From Sediminibacterium magnilacihabitans (GTDB lineage Bacteria; Bacteroidota; Bacteroidia; Chitinophagales; Chitinophagaceae): a stretch of 64,000 nt of DNA. Each line of letters begins with the position of its first letter. Positions within the stretch are counted from its first letter, which is position 1. The DNA is taken from positions 62,001 through 126,000 of the forward strand of contig PVEQ01000003.1 in the NCBI GenBank assembly GCA_002973575.1. Reading direction: 5' to 3'. Shown in pieces: positions 1 to 7,273 of the stretch. The notes under the pieces are model-generated. The model had not been told where the DNA came from. It was given only the letters and a program-made list of their open reading frames with translations, and searched no databases. The position numbers were made by a program, and so were the translations under genes.

Positions 1-621
1 GAAGAACAGGGATTTGAAGTAACAGCTGCCTATGATGGTTTGATGGGAAAAAAACTGGCTGTTAACAGGTCATACGATATCATTATCACCGATATCATAC
101 TACCCAACCTGAATGGAATCGACCTGTGCAAAGAGATCAGGCGCGTTAAGCCCGATGTGCCCATTATCATGCTCACAGCCCTTGGTACCACCGACGATAA
201 AGTAGAAGGATTTGATGCCGGCGCCGACGATTACCTGGTAAAACCCTTTGAACTGCGGGAATTATTGGTAAGGATACGGGCATTGCTGAAAAGAAGCGCT
301 TCCAATAACCAGGTGCAGGGATTCATATTGCGGTATGCCGATATAGAAATGAACATGCATACCAAAATTGTAAAACGAAACAACAAAGAAATTGAGCTGA
401 CGCCAAAAGAATTGAAGTTGCTCGAATACATGATGCAAAACCCTGAAAGGGTGCTGAGCAGAACAGAGATCGCAGAAAAGGTTTGGGATACTTCTTTCGA
501 TACCGGCACCAATTTCATTGACGTGTACATCAATTACCTGCGGAAAAAGATTGATAAAGACTTCGATACCAAATTGATCCATACCAAATCGGGACTCGGG
601 TTCATCTTCAAAAAAGAGTAA
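1..621 (+). CDS. OmpR-family response regulator (5' end missing)
   Basis: DNA-binding response regulator of a two-component system, open at the window's left edge, so the first receiver residues are absent. The visible part keeps the phosphoacceptor region (DIIITD, Asp codon at 91-93), the TALG segment with the conserved Thr, and the KPF motif of a receiver domain. A winged-helix C-terminal domain follows (ELTPKELKLLEYM ... DVYINYLRKKID), as in the OmpR/PhoB class. The stop codon ends 1 nt before the kinase start at 623, so the two genes are almost certainly one operon. Its target is unknown; the 11-bp-period repeats at 2049-2087, just past the kinase, are a plausible binding site because OmpR/PhoP-class regulators bind such direct repeats. 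The family is clear; a role in Mg2+ control is inference. Confidence 0.95.
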   Translation, partial: EEQGFEVTAAYDGLMGKKLAVNRSYDIIITDIILPNLNGIDLCKEIRRVKPDVPIIMLTALGTTDDKVEGFDAGADDYLVKPFELRELLVRIRALLKRSASNNQVQGFILRYADIEMNMHTKIVKRNNKEIELTPKELKLLEYMMQNPERVLSRTEIAEKVWDTSFDTGTNFIDVYINYLRKKIDKDFDTKLIHTKSGLGFIFKKE

Positions 622-622
622 T

Positions 623-1990
623 ATGCAGATCAGGACCAGGCTAACATTATTGTTCACTGCGCTGACAGCGGCCATTTTGCTGGCTTTTGCCCTGATCGTA
701 TATGTTTCTTTCTCCCGAACAAGGGAAGATGAATATTATAAAAGGCTCAAACAACAAGCTACCATCAAAGCCAACCTGCTGTTTGATACGAAAATCGATC
801 CGGGCGTATTGCAGTTGATTTACAAGAACACATCCGATCCTTTATTCCAGGAAGAAGTAGCTATTTATGATACAGGTTTTCATTTATTGTACCACGATGC
901 GGTAGATATCGATAAAGTGAAAGAGACCCGGGACATGATTGATCAGACCATTGCACAGAAAGAGCTCCGGTTCTATGTAAAAGACATGCAGGTGGTGGCA
1001 TTCGTTTATACGCGTAAAGATCATACTTATGTAATCACTGCCGCGGCCAAAGATGGCAATGGACTGGCCAAACTGGCGGCCTTGCGCAATACCCTGCTGG
1101 TGGTATTCGTAGGCGCCATTGTACTGATTTTTTTGGCAGGCCGTTTTTTGGCCCGTCAATCACTGAATCCCGTAGCCGCAATGGTAGACAAGGTGAAAAC
1201 CATTACGGCCACCAACCTCGATTTCAGGGTGGCCGAGGGCAACCGGAAAGATGAGATCGCTTCCCTGGCCATCACCTTCAATGAAATGCTCAACCGCCTG
1301 GAAAATTCATTCGACGCCCAGAAACATTTTGTATCGAATATCTCCCATGAATTGAGAACGCCGCTGACTGCCATGCTTACAGAGCTGCAACTGACTGTAT
1401 CGAAAGAAAGAAGCAATGAAGAATACAAAGCGGCGATCACACATATTATAGGTGATACCAAAAAGATCATTCGCCTTTCCAACAGCCTGCTCGACTTGGC
1501 AAAAGCCAGTTATGATCAAACCGAAATAGCGTTCAAAGAACTGCGGATAGACGAGGTACTGCTCGACGCCCGTAACGATGTGCTGCACAACCAGCCCGAT
1601 GTGAGCATCAATATCCGTTTTGAAAAAGAGATCGAAAACGATGATTTCGTTTCAGTGCAGGGCAATGAATACCTGCTGAAAGCTGCTTTCAGCAACTTAA
1701 TGGAAAATGGCTGTAAATTCTCGGCGAATAAACAATGTACTGCTTCTATCTCGTACGATCAACAACATGTGATCCTGCATTTTACCGATACAGGTATAGG
1801 AATCCCACCCGATGAGCTGGCACATATTTTTACCCCTTTTTATAGGGGAAAGAATAAACAATTTACCGATGGCAATGGCATCGGTCTTCCATTAACGCAA
1901 AAGATCATTGGATTGCACAATGGTACTATTACGGTGCATTCAAAAGAAGGAGAAGGCACTACATTTGTCGTTACTTTCAAGCATGTTTAA
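623..1990 (+). CDS. Sensor histidine kinase (HAMP-HisKA-HATPase)
   Basis: Membrane sensor kinase of 455 residues paired with the preceding regulator. Order: N-terminal membrane helix (about residues 7-28), a periplasmic domain of about 120 residues rich in Asp/Glu, a second membrane helix (about 152-172), HAMP linker, and a HisKA domain with the phosphorylated His in SHELRTP (His242). The ATPase domain follows with an N box (NLMENGCKF), G1 box (DTGIGIP) and G2 box (GNGIGLPLTQ). All catalytic motifs are present. The acidic sensor domain would suit a cation signal as in PhoQ, but it is not a recognisable PhoQ domain, so the ligand is unknown. No terminator-like hairpin was noticed between its stop and the mgtC promoter region. 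Confidence 0.95.
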   Translation: MQIRTRLTLLFTALTAAILLAFALIVYVSFSRTREDEYYKRLKQQATIKANLLFDTKIDPGVLQLIYKNTSDPLFQEEVAIYDTGFHLLYHDAVDIDKVKETRDMIDQTIAQKELRFYVKDMQVVAFVYTRKDHTYVITAAAKDGNGLAKLAALRNTLLVVFVGAIVLIFLAGRFLARQSLNPVAAMVDKVKTITATNLDFRVAEGNRKDEIASLAITFNEMLNRLENSFDAQKHFVSNISHELRTPLTAMLTELQLTVSKERSNEEYKAAITHIIGDTKKIIRLSNSLLDLAKASYDQTEIAFKELRIDEVLLDARNDVLHNQPDVSINIRFEKEIENDDFVSVQGNEYLLKAAFSNLMENGCKFSANKQCTASISYDQQHVILHFTDTGIGIPPDELAHIFTPFYRGKNKQFTDGNGIGLPLTQKIIGLHNGTITVHSKEGEGTTFVVTFKHV

Positions 1991-2048
1991 CCAGTCCAAC
2001 AAGAGAACCATCCTAAACCGGGAAAGTCATTCCATTCTTTGAGATAAC

Positions 2049-2087
2049 TTCTAATTTTTTTCTAATAAATTTCTAAAAGCGCTCTAA
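2049..2087 (+). promoter_or_regulatory. Direct-repeat array, 11-bp period (candidate response-regulator box)
   Basis: TTCTAA occurs at 2049-2054, 2060-2065 and 2071-2076, and CTCTAA at 2082-2087. The starts are exactly 11 bp apart, which places all copies on one face of the helix. The array ends about 23 bp before the -7 element at 2111. OmpR/PhoP-family regulators bind as tandem dimers to hexamer repeats of this spacing, and a gene of that family lies in the operon immediately upstream. The repeats are directly visible; the identity of the binding protein is inference. Confidence 0.6.
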
Positions 2088-2110
2088 CAGCCTTTTTATC
2101 AAGGCTTAAC

Positions 2111-2118
2111 TACTTTTG
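2111..2118 (+). promoter_or_regulatory. -7 promoter element of the mgtC-mgtA operon
   Basis: TACTTTTG matches the Bacteroidota -7 consensus TAnnTTTG. No good -33 TTG is seen at the expected distance (about 2089-2092), which fits a promoter needing an activator at the adjacent repeats. Transcription would begin near 2122 and give a leader of about 125 nt. Confidence 0.5.
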
Positions 2119-2144
2119 CGCTGTCAAAAACAAATTGACCACAA

Positions 2145-2189
2145 ATGGATGCAGACCCTTATTCTTTAAACGGTAGCCACCACTCCTAA
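2145..2189 (+). CDS. Candidate regulatory leader peptide MDADPYSLNGSHHS
   Basis: A 14-codon ORF (ATG 2145, TAA 2187-2189) lies in the predicted 5' leader of the mgtC operon, about 23 nt after the inferred transcription start and 57 nt before the mgtC start. It begins Met-Asp-Ala-Asp-Pro. Enterobacterial MgtL, the leader peptide controlling mgtA, begins Met-Glu-Pro-Asp-Pro, and such acidic/proline starts are known to destabilise translating ribosomes when Mg2+ is low. Position (upstream of MgtC- and MgtA-type genes) and composition agree with that mechanism. It may also be a chance ORF, since short ORFs are common. No other evidence of translation is visible. Confidence 0.45.
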   Translation: MDADPYSLNGSHHS

Positions 2190-2202
2190 CCTGCCCCGCT
2201 TT

Positions 2203-2246
2203 TGCTGTGCAGCATTGGAGCATGATGACTGCACAAATGAACAGCA
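2203..2246 (+). promoter_or_regulatory. Competing stem-loops before the mgtC start codon
   Basis: TGTGCAG (2206-2212) is perfectly complementary to CTGCACA (2229-2235). TGCTGT (2203-2208) can instead pair with ACAGCA (2241-2246), which abuts the ATG at 2247. The two stems share bases and are mutually exclusive, so the leader could switch between a form that covers the start region and one that does not. A GGAG at 2217-2220 sits in the loop. There is no T-tract, so this is not a terminator. Confidence 0.4.
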
Positions 2247-2957
2247 ATGAGCGTTTTCGACTTTACTTTAAGACTCGCCCTGGCCCATGTATTGGGTGCT
2301 ATTATTGGAATTGAGCGTCAATGGCGCCAAAAAAGCGCCGGCCTCCGAACCAATACCCTGGTAAGTACAGGCGCTGCTGCATTCATCCTGTTATCGCTTT
2401 CACTCACCGGTTCCAGTGGCGATCCGAGCCGTGTGGCATCACAAATTGTAACAGGTATTGGTTTCCTGGGAGCAGGTGTGATCATGAAAGACGGCATGAG
2501 TGTTCAGGGATTGAATACAGCCGCTACCATCTGGTGCTCCGCAGCAGTAGGCTCACTCGCCGGAGTAGGGCTGCCCATTCAGGCAATAGTGCTCACTGCA
2601 GCAGTAGTACTCACACACTTGTTGTTGCGGCCGCTGGGCAACAGGCTGAGCAAATTCTCATTTACCCCATCGGAAGATATGCAAACAGAATACCTGTTTA
2701 CCATCAAATGCAAACAGGAAGTGGAAAACCATATCCGGGTATTGCTCATGCAGTACCTGGGTAATGATGACAGGCTGCTGTTGCGATCCCTGACCAGCAG
2801 TGACAATGGTGACCCGTCCAATGCCATCATCGCCGCTGAAATCAAAACATTGTCGCCACAGGAAGTATTGATAGAAAAAGTAGCCAGCCGGCTCACCATC
2901 GAAAGAGATGTTACGAAAGTAAGCTGGGAGGTTACAGGACAACAAACTGATGTATAA
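2247..2957 (+). CDS. mgtC: MgtC/SapB family membrane protein
   Basis: A 236-residue inner-membrane protein. The N-terminal 140 residues carry the MgtC signature: GAIIGIERQW, LRTNTLVSTGAAAF, GIGFLGAGVIMKDG and GLNTAATIWCSAAVG, spanning about four to five hydrophobic segments. A soluble C-terminal domain of about 90 residues follows, as in long MgtC proteins where it has an ACT-like fold. MgtC proteins support growth at low Mg2+ and, in Salmonella, modulate the F1Fo ATP synthase. The gene is the first of an operon with a small membrane protein and an MgtA-type ATPase, so Mg2+ homeostasis is the most likely role. Its stop overlaps the next start (TAATG). Confidence 0.93.
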   Translation: MSVFDFTLRLALAHVLGAIIGIERQWRQKSAGLRTNTLVSTGAAAFILLSLSLTGSSGDPSRVASQIVTGIGFLGAGVIMKDGMSVQGLNTAATIWCSAAVGSLAGVGLPIQAIVLTAAVVLTHLLLRPLGNRLSKFSFTPSEDMQTEYLFTIKCKQEVENHIRVLLMQYLGNDDRLLLRSLTSSDNGDPSNAIIAAEIKTLSPQEVLIEKVASRLTIERDVTKVSWEVTGQQTDV

Positions 2958-3154
2958 TGAAAACACACATTGATTGGTTCAAAGCCATCGTACTGTTAGC
3001 CGTGTTGATATTCTTAACAGATATGAACCTGGCATGGTACAAACATCCGATGAACAATATACCAGTATTGAAGTATAGCATTATCGCATTATCAACATTG
3101 CTGTTCGTTATGATCGTACTGAATTTCATAGGTAAGAAAAAAACAAAAAAATAA
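2957..3154 (+). CDS. Small two-helix membrane protein in the Mg2+ operon
   Basis: A 65-residue protein starting within the stop of mgtC and ending 4 nt before the mgtA-type gene, so it is translationally coupled on both sides. It has two hydrophobic segments (about residues 9-26 and 38-60) separated by a short loop (NLAWYKHPMNN), and a strongly basic tail (GKKKTKK), suggesting that the C-terminus is cytoplasmic. I recognise no family. Small membrane proteins that regulate MgtC or MgtA stability (MgtR, MgtS) are known in enterobacteria, but those are shorter and unrelated in visible sequence. A regulatory or accessory role for the neighbouring ATPase is inference from position. Confidence 0.8.
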   Translation: MKTHIDWFKAIVLLAVLIFLTDMNLAWYKHPMNNIPVLKYSIIALSTLLFVMIVLNFIGKKKTKK

Positions 3155-3158
3155 TCGC

Positions 3159-5864
3159 ATGCTCTCCACTGTAAAAGATAATATAAGGAACAGGTTTCAT
3201 TTTTCTATCAATGGAAATGGGATCAACGAAGGCGCTGTTCAGAAACTCAAGCTCGTGAGCAGCAACGACAGCGACTATTTTTTCCATATCATGGAAAGTA
3301 ACAACGCCGGGTTGAGCGATGCACAGGTAACCGATAAGCTCAAAACCGTTGGTTTGAATGAAGTGCAGCACGAAAAAGCTCCTTCCTGGTTCCGTCAATT
3401 GATGCAGGCGTTCGTGAACCCGTTCATTGGCATATTGGTGGTGATTGCCATCATTTCATTCATCATGGATGTATGGATGGCCAAGCCGGGAGAAGAAGCA
3501 TACAAAACGGTGATCATGGTGGGTGTGATGGTAATGGTGAGTTCCCTGCTGCGTTTCGTACAGGAATACAGGAGCAACCGGGCAGCAGAACAATTGAAGA
3601 GCATGGTAAAAACCACGGCCACCGTGATCAGGCGGCCGGAAGGCAAAACAGAAGTGGATATCAAAAACCTGGTGCCTGGTGATATCATCCTGCTTTCTGC
3701 CGGCGACATGATCCCTGCCGATTGCCGTATCATTCAATCGAAAGACCTGTTTGTTAGCCAGGCCATGCTTACCGGTGAATCATTGCCCGTAGAAAAAAGA
3801 AATATTCCCATCCGTGATGCAGATAAGAAGTCGCCACAGGAACTGGATAACATTTGCTTTATGGGAACGAATGTGGTGAGTGGTACAGCCACTGCCATAG
3901 TGGTAACTACCGGCAACCAAACCTATTTTGGTTCATTAAGCAAATCGATCATTGGCAAAAGAGCAGAAACCAGTTTTGATAAAGGCGTGAACAAAGTGAG
4001 TTACCTGCTCATCAGTTTCATGCTGGTGATGGTACCGCTCATCCTCGTAATCAACGGATTGATGAAAGGCAACTGGATGGAAGCGCTCCTGTTTGCCATT
4101 GCTGTGGCCGTTGGGTTAACACCTGAAATGCTGCCCATGATTGTAACAGCCAACCTGGCCAAAGGCGCCGTGAACATGAGCAAACGCAAAGTGATCGTTA
4201 AACGCCTGAATGCCATCCAGAACATAGGCGCCATGGATGTATTCTGCACCGATAAAACAGGCACGCTTACCCTGGATAAGATCGTACTGGAACGCCACCT
4301 GAACATGTTTGGAGAAGAAGATGAAGAAGTATTGAAATGGGCCTACCTGAACAGTTATCACCAAACAGGTTTGAAAAACCTGCTGGATCTGGCTGTGCTG
4401 GAGCACGTAGAACTTCACGATTATTTAAAAGTGGAAGACCACTTCCTGAAAGTAGATGAAATACCTTTCGATTTCCAGCGCAGGCGCATGTCGGTTGTGT
4501 TGAAACAGCACAATGGCAAGCACCTGCTCATTTGCAAGGGAGCTGTGGAAGAAATGCTGGACCTGTGCAACAGGGCTTTTGATCCGGGTGAAAACAGGCA
4601 GTTGCATATAGAATCAGACAGGGTGATCCCTATGGATGCAGAGATGCGCTCCATTGTATTGAGTACATCCAAAAGGCTGAACGAAGAAGGACTGCGTGTG
4701 TTACTGGTAGCCATCCGCGAATTCGATGACAGGGCGCTCACCTATTCTGTGGAAGACGAGAAAGACATGATCCTGACCGGCTTCATCGGCTTCCTCGATC
4801 CGGCCAAACCATCTGCCAAAACATCTATCGAAGCCTTGCAGAAACTGGGTGTAAGTGTAAAAGTACTTACCGGAGACAACGAAGTGGTGACCAAGAAGAT
4901 ATGCCGCGATGTAGGTATTTCTTTCGATAGGATCATGCTGGGCAGCGACCTGGAAAAAATGACCGACGAAGCATTGCAGAACCAGATAGATGATATAGCC
5001 ATACTGGCCAAACTGAGCCCCATGCAAAAGTCCAGGGTGGTAAAAGTATTACAGGCAAAAGGTCATACAGTTGGTTTCATGGGCGATGGCATCAATGATG
5101 CGGCAGCTTTAAGAGACGCAGATGTAGGCATCAGTGTAGATACAGCGGTGGACATTGCCAAAGAAAGTGCGGACATCATTTTACTGGAAAAAGACCTGAT
5201 GGTATTAAGGAAAGGAGTGATCTACGGCCGGCGAACTTTCGGAAACATCATCAAGTACATCAAAATGACTGCGAGCAGTAATTTCGGTAACATGTTCAGC
5301 ATGTTGGGAGCCAGTGCTTTCCTCCCCTTCCTGCCCATGCTGCCGGTACAATTGCTGGTACAGAATCTCTTATATGATATTTCGCAGGTATCCATCCCCT
5401 GGGACAAAATGGATGAAGAGTTCCTGCAAAAGCCCAAAAAATGGGATGCTTCAGGCATATCACGGTTCATGGTTTTCATCGGACCCATCAGTTCCATATT
5501 CGATTACGCTACTTTCGCACTCATGTTTTTCTTTTTTAAAGCCAATTTGCCGGAACACCAATCGTTGTTCCAGAGCGGGTGGTTTATAGAAGGGCTGCTT
5601 TCCCAAACATTGATCGTGCACATGATCAGAACCCGTAAAATTCCTTTCATACAAAGCTGGGCGGCTGCACCGGTGGTGGCATTGACTTCTATTATCATGC
5701 TCATTGGCATTGTACTTCCGTTCACTCCATTTGCCGCAGCACTGAGGCTGCAACCTGTTCCATTTGCCTATTTCCCATGGCTGGTATTGATCCTCACCAG
5801 TTATTGTTTGCTCACGCAAGCGGTTAAAAACTGGTACATACGGAAATTCCACCAATGGTTGTAA
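3159..5864 (+). CDS. mgtA: Mg2+-importing P-type ATPase (MgtA/MgtB type)
   Basis: A 901-residue P-type ATPase, the usual MgtA length. Visible in order: cation-ATPase N-terminal domain, two membrane helices, actuator domain with the dephosphorylation motif TGES (MLTGESLPVEK), the helix pair with TPEMLPMIV (type III ATPases), the phosphorylation site DKTGTLT (Asp365), the nucleotide-binding domain, the hinge GDGINDAAALRDADVG, and a C-terminal group of about six membrane helices. Closest in layout to subtype P3B (MgtA), which brings Mg2+ into the cytoplasm down its electrochemical gradient using ATP. The operon with mgtC supports Mg2+ as the substrate. All catalytic motifs are intact. Confidence 0.95.
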   Translation: MLSTVKDNIRNRFHFSINGNGINEGAVQKLKLVSSNDSDYFFHIMESNNAGLSDAQVTDKLKTVGLNEVQHEKAPSWFRQLMQAFVNPFIGILVVIAIISFIMDVWMAKPGEEAYKTVIMVGVMVMVSSLLRFVQEYRSNRAAEQLKSMVKTTATVIRRPEGKTEVDIKNLVPGDIILLSAGDMIPADCRIIQSKDLFVSQAMLTGESLPVEKRNIPIRDADKKSPQELDNICFMGTNVVSGTATAIVVTTGNQTYFGSLSKSIIGKRAETSFDKGVNKVSYLLISFMLVMVPLILVINGLMKGNWMEALLFAIAVAVGLTPEMLPMIVTANLAKGAVNMSKRKVIVKRLNAIQNIGAMDVFCTDKTGTLTLDKIVLERHLNMFGEEDEEVLKWAYLNSYHQTGLKNLLDLAVLEHVELHDYLKVEDHFLKVDEIPFDFQRRRMSVVLKQHNGKHLLICKGAVEEMLDLCNRAFDPGENRQLHIESDRVIPMDAEMRSIVLSTSKRLNEEGLRVLLVAIREFDDRALTYSVEDEKDMILTGFIGFLDPAKPSAKTSIEALQKLGVSVKVLTGDNEVVTKKICRDVGISFDRIMLGSDLEKMTDEALQNQIDDIAILAKLSPMQKSRVVKVLQAKGHTVGFMGDGINDAAALRDADVGISVDTAVDIAKESADIILLEKDLMVLRKGVIYGRRTFGNIIKYIKMTASSNFGNMFSMLGASAFLPFLPMLPVQLLVQNLLYDISQVSIPWDKMDEEFLQKPKKWDASGISRFMVFIGPISSIFDYATFALMFFFFKANLPEHQSLFQSGWFIEGLLSQTLIVHMIRTRKIPFIQSWAAAPVVALTSIIMLIGIVLPFTPFAAALRLQPVPFAYFPWLVLILTSYCLLTQAVKNWYIRKFHQWL

Positions 5865-5919
5865 TGAAAGGATGCACGACGAATCAACCTAAACTATTGA
5901 ACAGAAAAAAACGACTGGC

Positions 5920-7266
5920 ATGAAAAAATTGATTGTATTGTTCGCTATGATAACAAGTTTGGTAACACATGTAAAAGCACAGGAAAATACAGATACCAGT
6001 AAAAAAAGCAAATGGAGCAGCCACTTTCAGTTGACTGTGATTGCACAAAAACATGCGGGATTCCATGCTGCTTACAGCGGAGATAAAAGCCTGGCAGATA
6101 CTGTTGAACCCATTGCTACCAGCCTCACCACTACCCTGTTCCTGGGAAGAAAATTGTGGAAAGGTGCTGCACTCTATTTCAACCCGGAAATATCAGGCGG
6201 TAACGGACTCAGTTTTGCCCAGGGGGTAGCAGGCGCGTTGAATGGCGAAACCTACCGTGTGGGAGCTGTTAAACCACAAGTTTTTATTGCCAGGGCTTAT
6301 CTGCAACAACGATTTCCCCTGGCCGATGCAAAATATGTTGATGTGGCAGATGATGTAAACCAGGTAGCCGATAAAATTCCGGACAGCCGCATTACCATTA
6401 CAGCAGGGAAATATGCGATCAGTGATTTTTATGATGACAATGCTTACAGCAAAGACCCCCGTTCCCAATTCTCTAACTGGGCCATCTGGGCAAATGGCGC
6501 CTGGGATTATCCTGCCAATACGAGGGGTTATACCATGGGCGTGGTAGTGGAGTTGATCAAACCCCGATGGGCGGTCAGGTTATCCACTGTTGCCGTTCCC
6601 AGGATTGCCAATGCTTCCAAAATGGAGTACGATATGAGCAGGGCGCATTCCGAGACTTTTGAATATGAGCGTAAATGGACAGTTCGTAAGCATCCCGGTA
6701 GTGCACGCCTGATCCTCAGCAATACACATTCAAAAGCCCCTTCCTATCAAAGCGGTTTGAAAGCGGTTGCCAACAGCGATGCCTTTCTGTTATCAGTTAT
6801 TTCAGGCGATAGTGAAAACACTTCTTATGGAGGAAAAAAATTTGGCTGGGGCGCAAGTGCCGACCAGGAAATTACCAAAGACCTGGGTATTTTTTCGCGG
6901 ATCGGCTGGAATGATGGTAAATATGCCACATGGGCTTTCACTGAAATCGACCGTACTTTTTGTCTGGGCTTATCCCTTAAAGGAAACAGGTGGAAAAGAC
7001 CTGAAGACGTATTCGGACTCGCAGCAGTTGTCAGCGGTATATCAGACGAGCACCGCGCTTTTCTCAAAGCAGGCGGCTATGGTTTCATCATTGGTGACGG
7101 TAACCTGAATTACGGAAAGGAAGCCATTGTAGAAACATTTTACAATGCACGCCTGTCAAAACAATTCTGGTTGAGTGTGAATTATCAGTTTGTGAACAAC
7201 CCGGGTTATAACAAAGACAGGGGACCTGTGCATGTATTCGGTGTACGTGCTCACATAGAGTTTTAA
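5920..7266 (+). CDS. OprB-like carbohydrate-selective porin family protein
   Basis: A 448-residue protein with a cleavable signal peptide (MKKLIVLFAMITSLVTHVKAQ) and alternating aromatic/polar beta-strand sequence ending in a C-terminal Phe (RAHIEF), typical of outer-membrane barrels. Internal blocks (GKYAISDFYDDNAYSKDPRSQF, shortened here, and NWAIWANGAWDYPANT) resemble the OprB carbohydrate-porin family. It begins 55 bp after the mgtA-type gene on the same strand with no terminator-like hairpin noticed between them, so it may belong to the same transcript. In that case it could be the outer-membrane entry path for the imported ion; the substrate is not deducible. It ends 7 bp from a convergent gene. 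Confidence 0.8.
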   Translation: MKKLIVLFAMITSLVTHVKAQENTDTSKKSKWSSHFQLTVIAQKHAGFHAAYSGDKSLADTVEPIATSLTTTLFLGRKLWKGAALYFNPEISGGNGLSFAQGVAGALNGETYRVGAVKPQVFIARAYLQQRFPLADAKYVDVADDVNQVADKIPDSRITITAGKYAISDFYDDNAYSKDPRSQFSNWAIWANGAWDYPANTRGYTMGVVVELIKPRWAVRLSTVAVPRIANASKMEYDMSRAHSETFEYERKWTVRKHPGSARLILSNTHSKAPSYQSGLKAVANSDAFLLSVISGDSENTSYGGKKFGWGASADQEITKDLGIFSRIGWNDGKYATWAFTEIDRTFCLGLSLKGNRWKRPEDVFGLAAVVSGISDEHRAFLKAGGYGFIIGDGNLNYGKEAIVETFYNARLSKQFWLSVNYQFVNNPGYNKDRGPVHVFGVRAHIEF

Positions 7267-7273
7267 GTGTAAC

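Noticed and set aside
2122..2246. M-box (ykoK) magnesium riboswitch in the mgtC leader
   Set aside because: The leader is only about 125 nt and shows no multi-helix M-box layout by eye; a covariance-model search would settle it.
2321..2764. A 147-codon plus-strand frame within mgtC
   Set aside because: Arg/Pro/His-rich out-of-frame translation of a clear MgtC gene.
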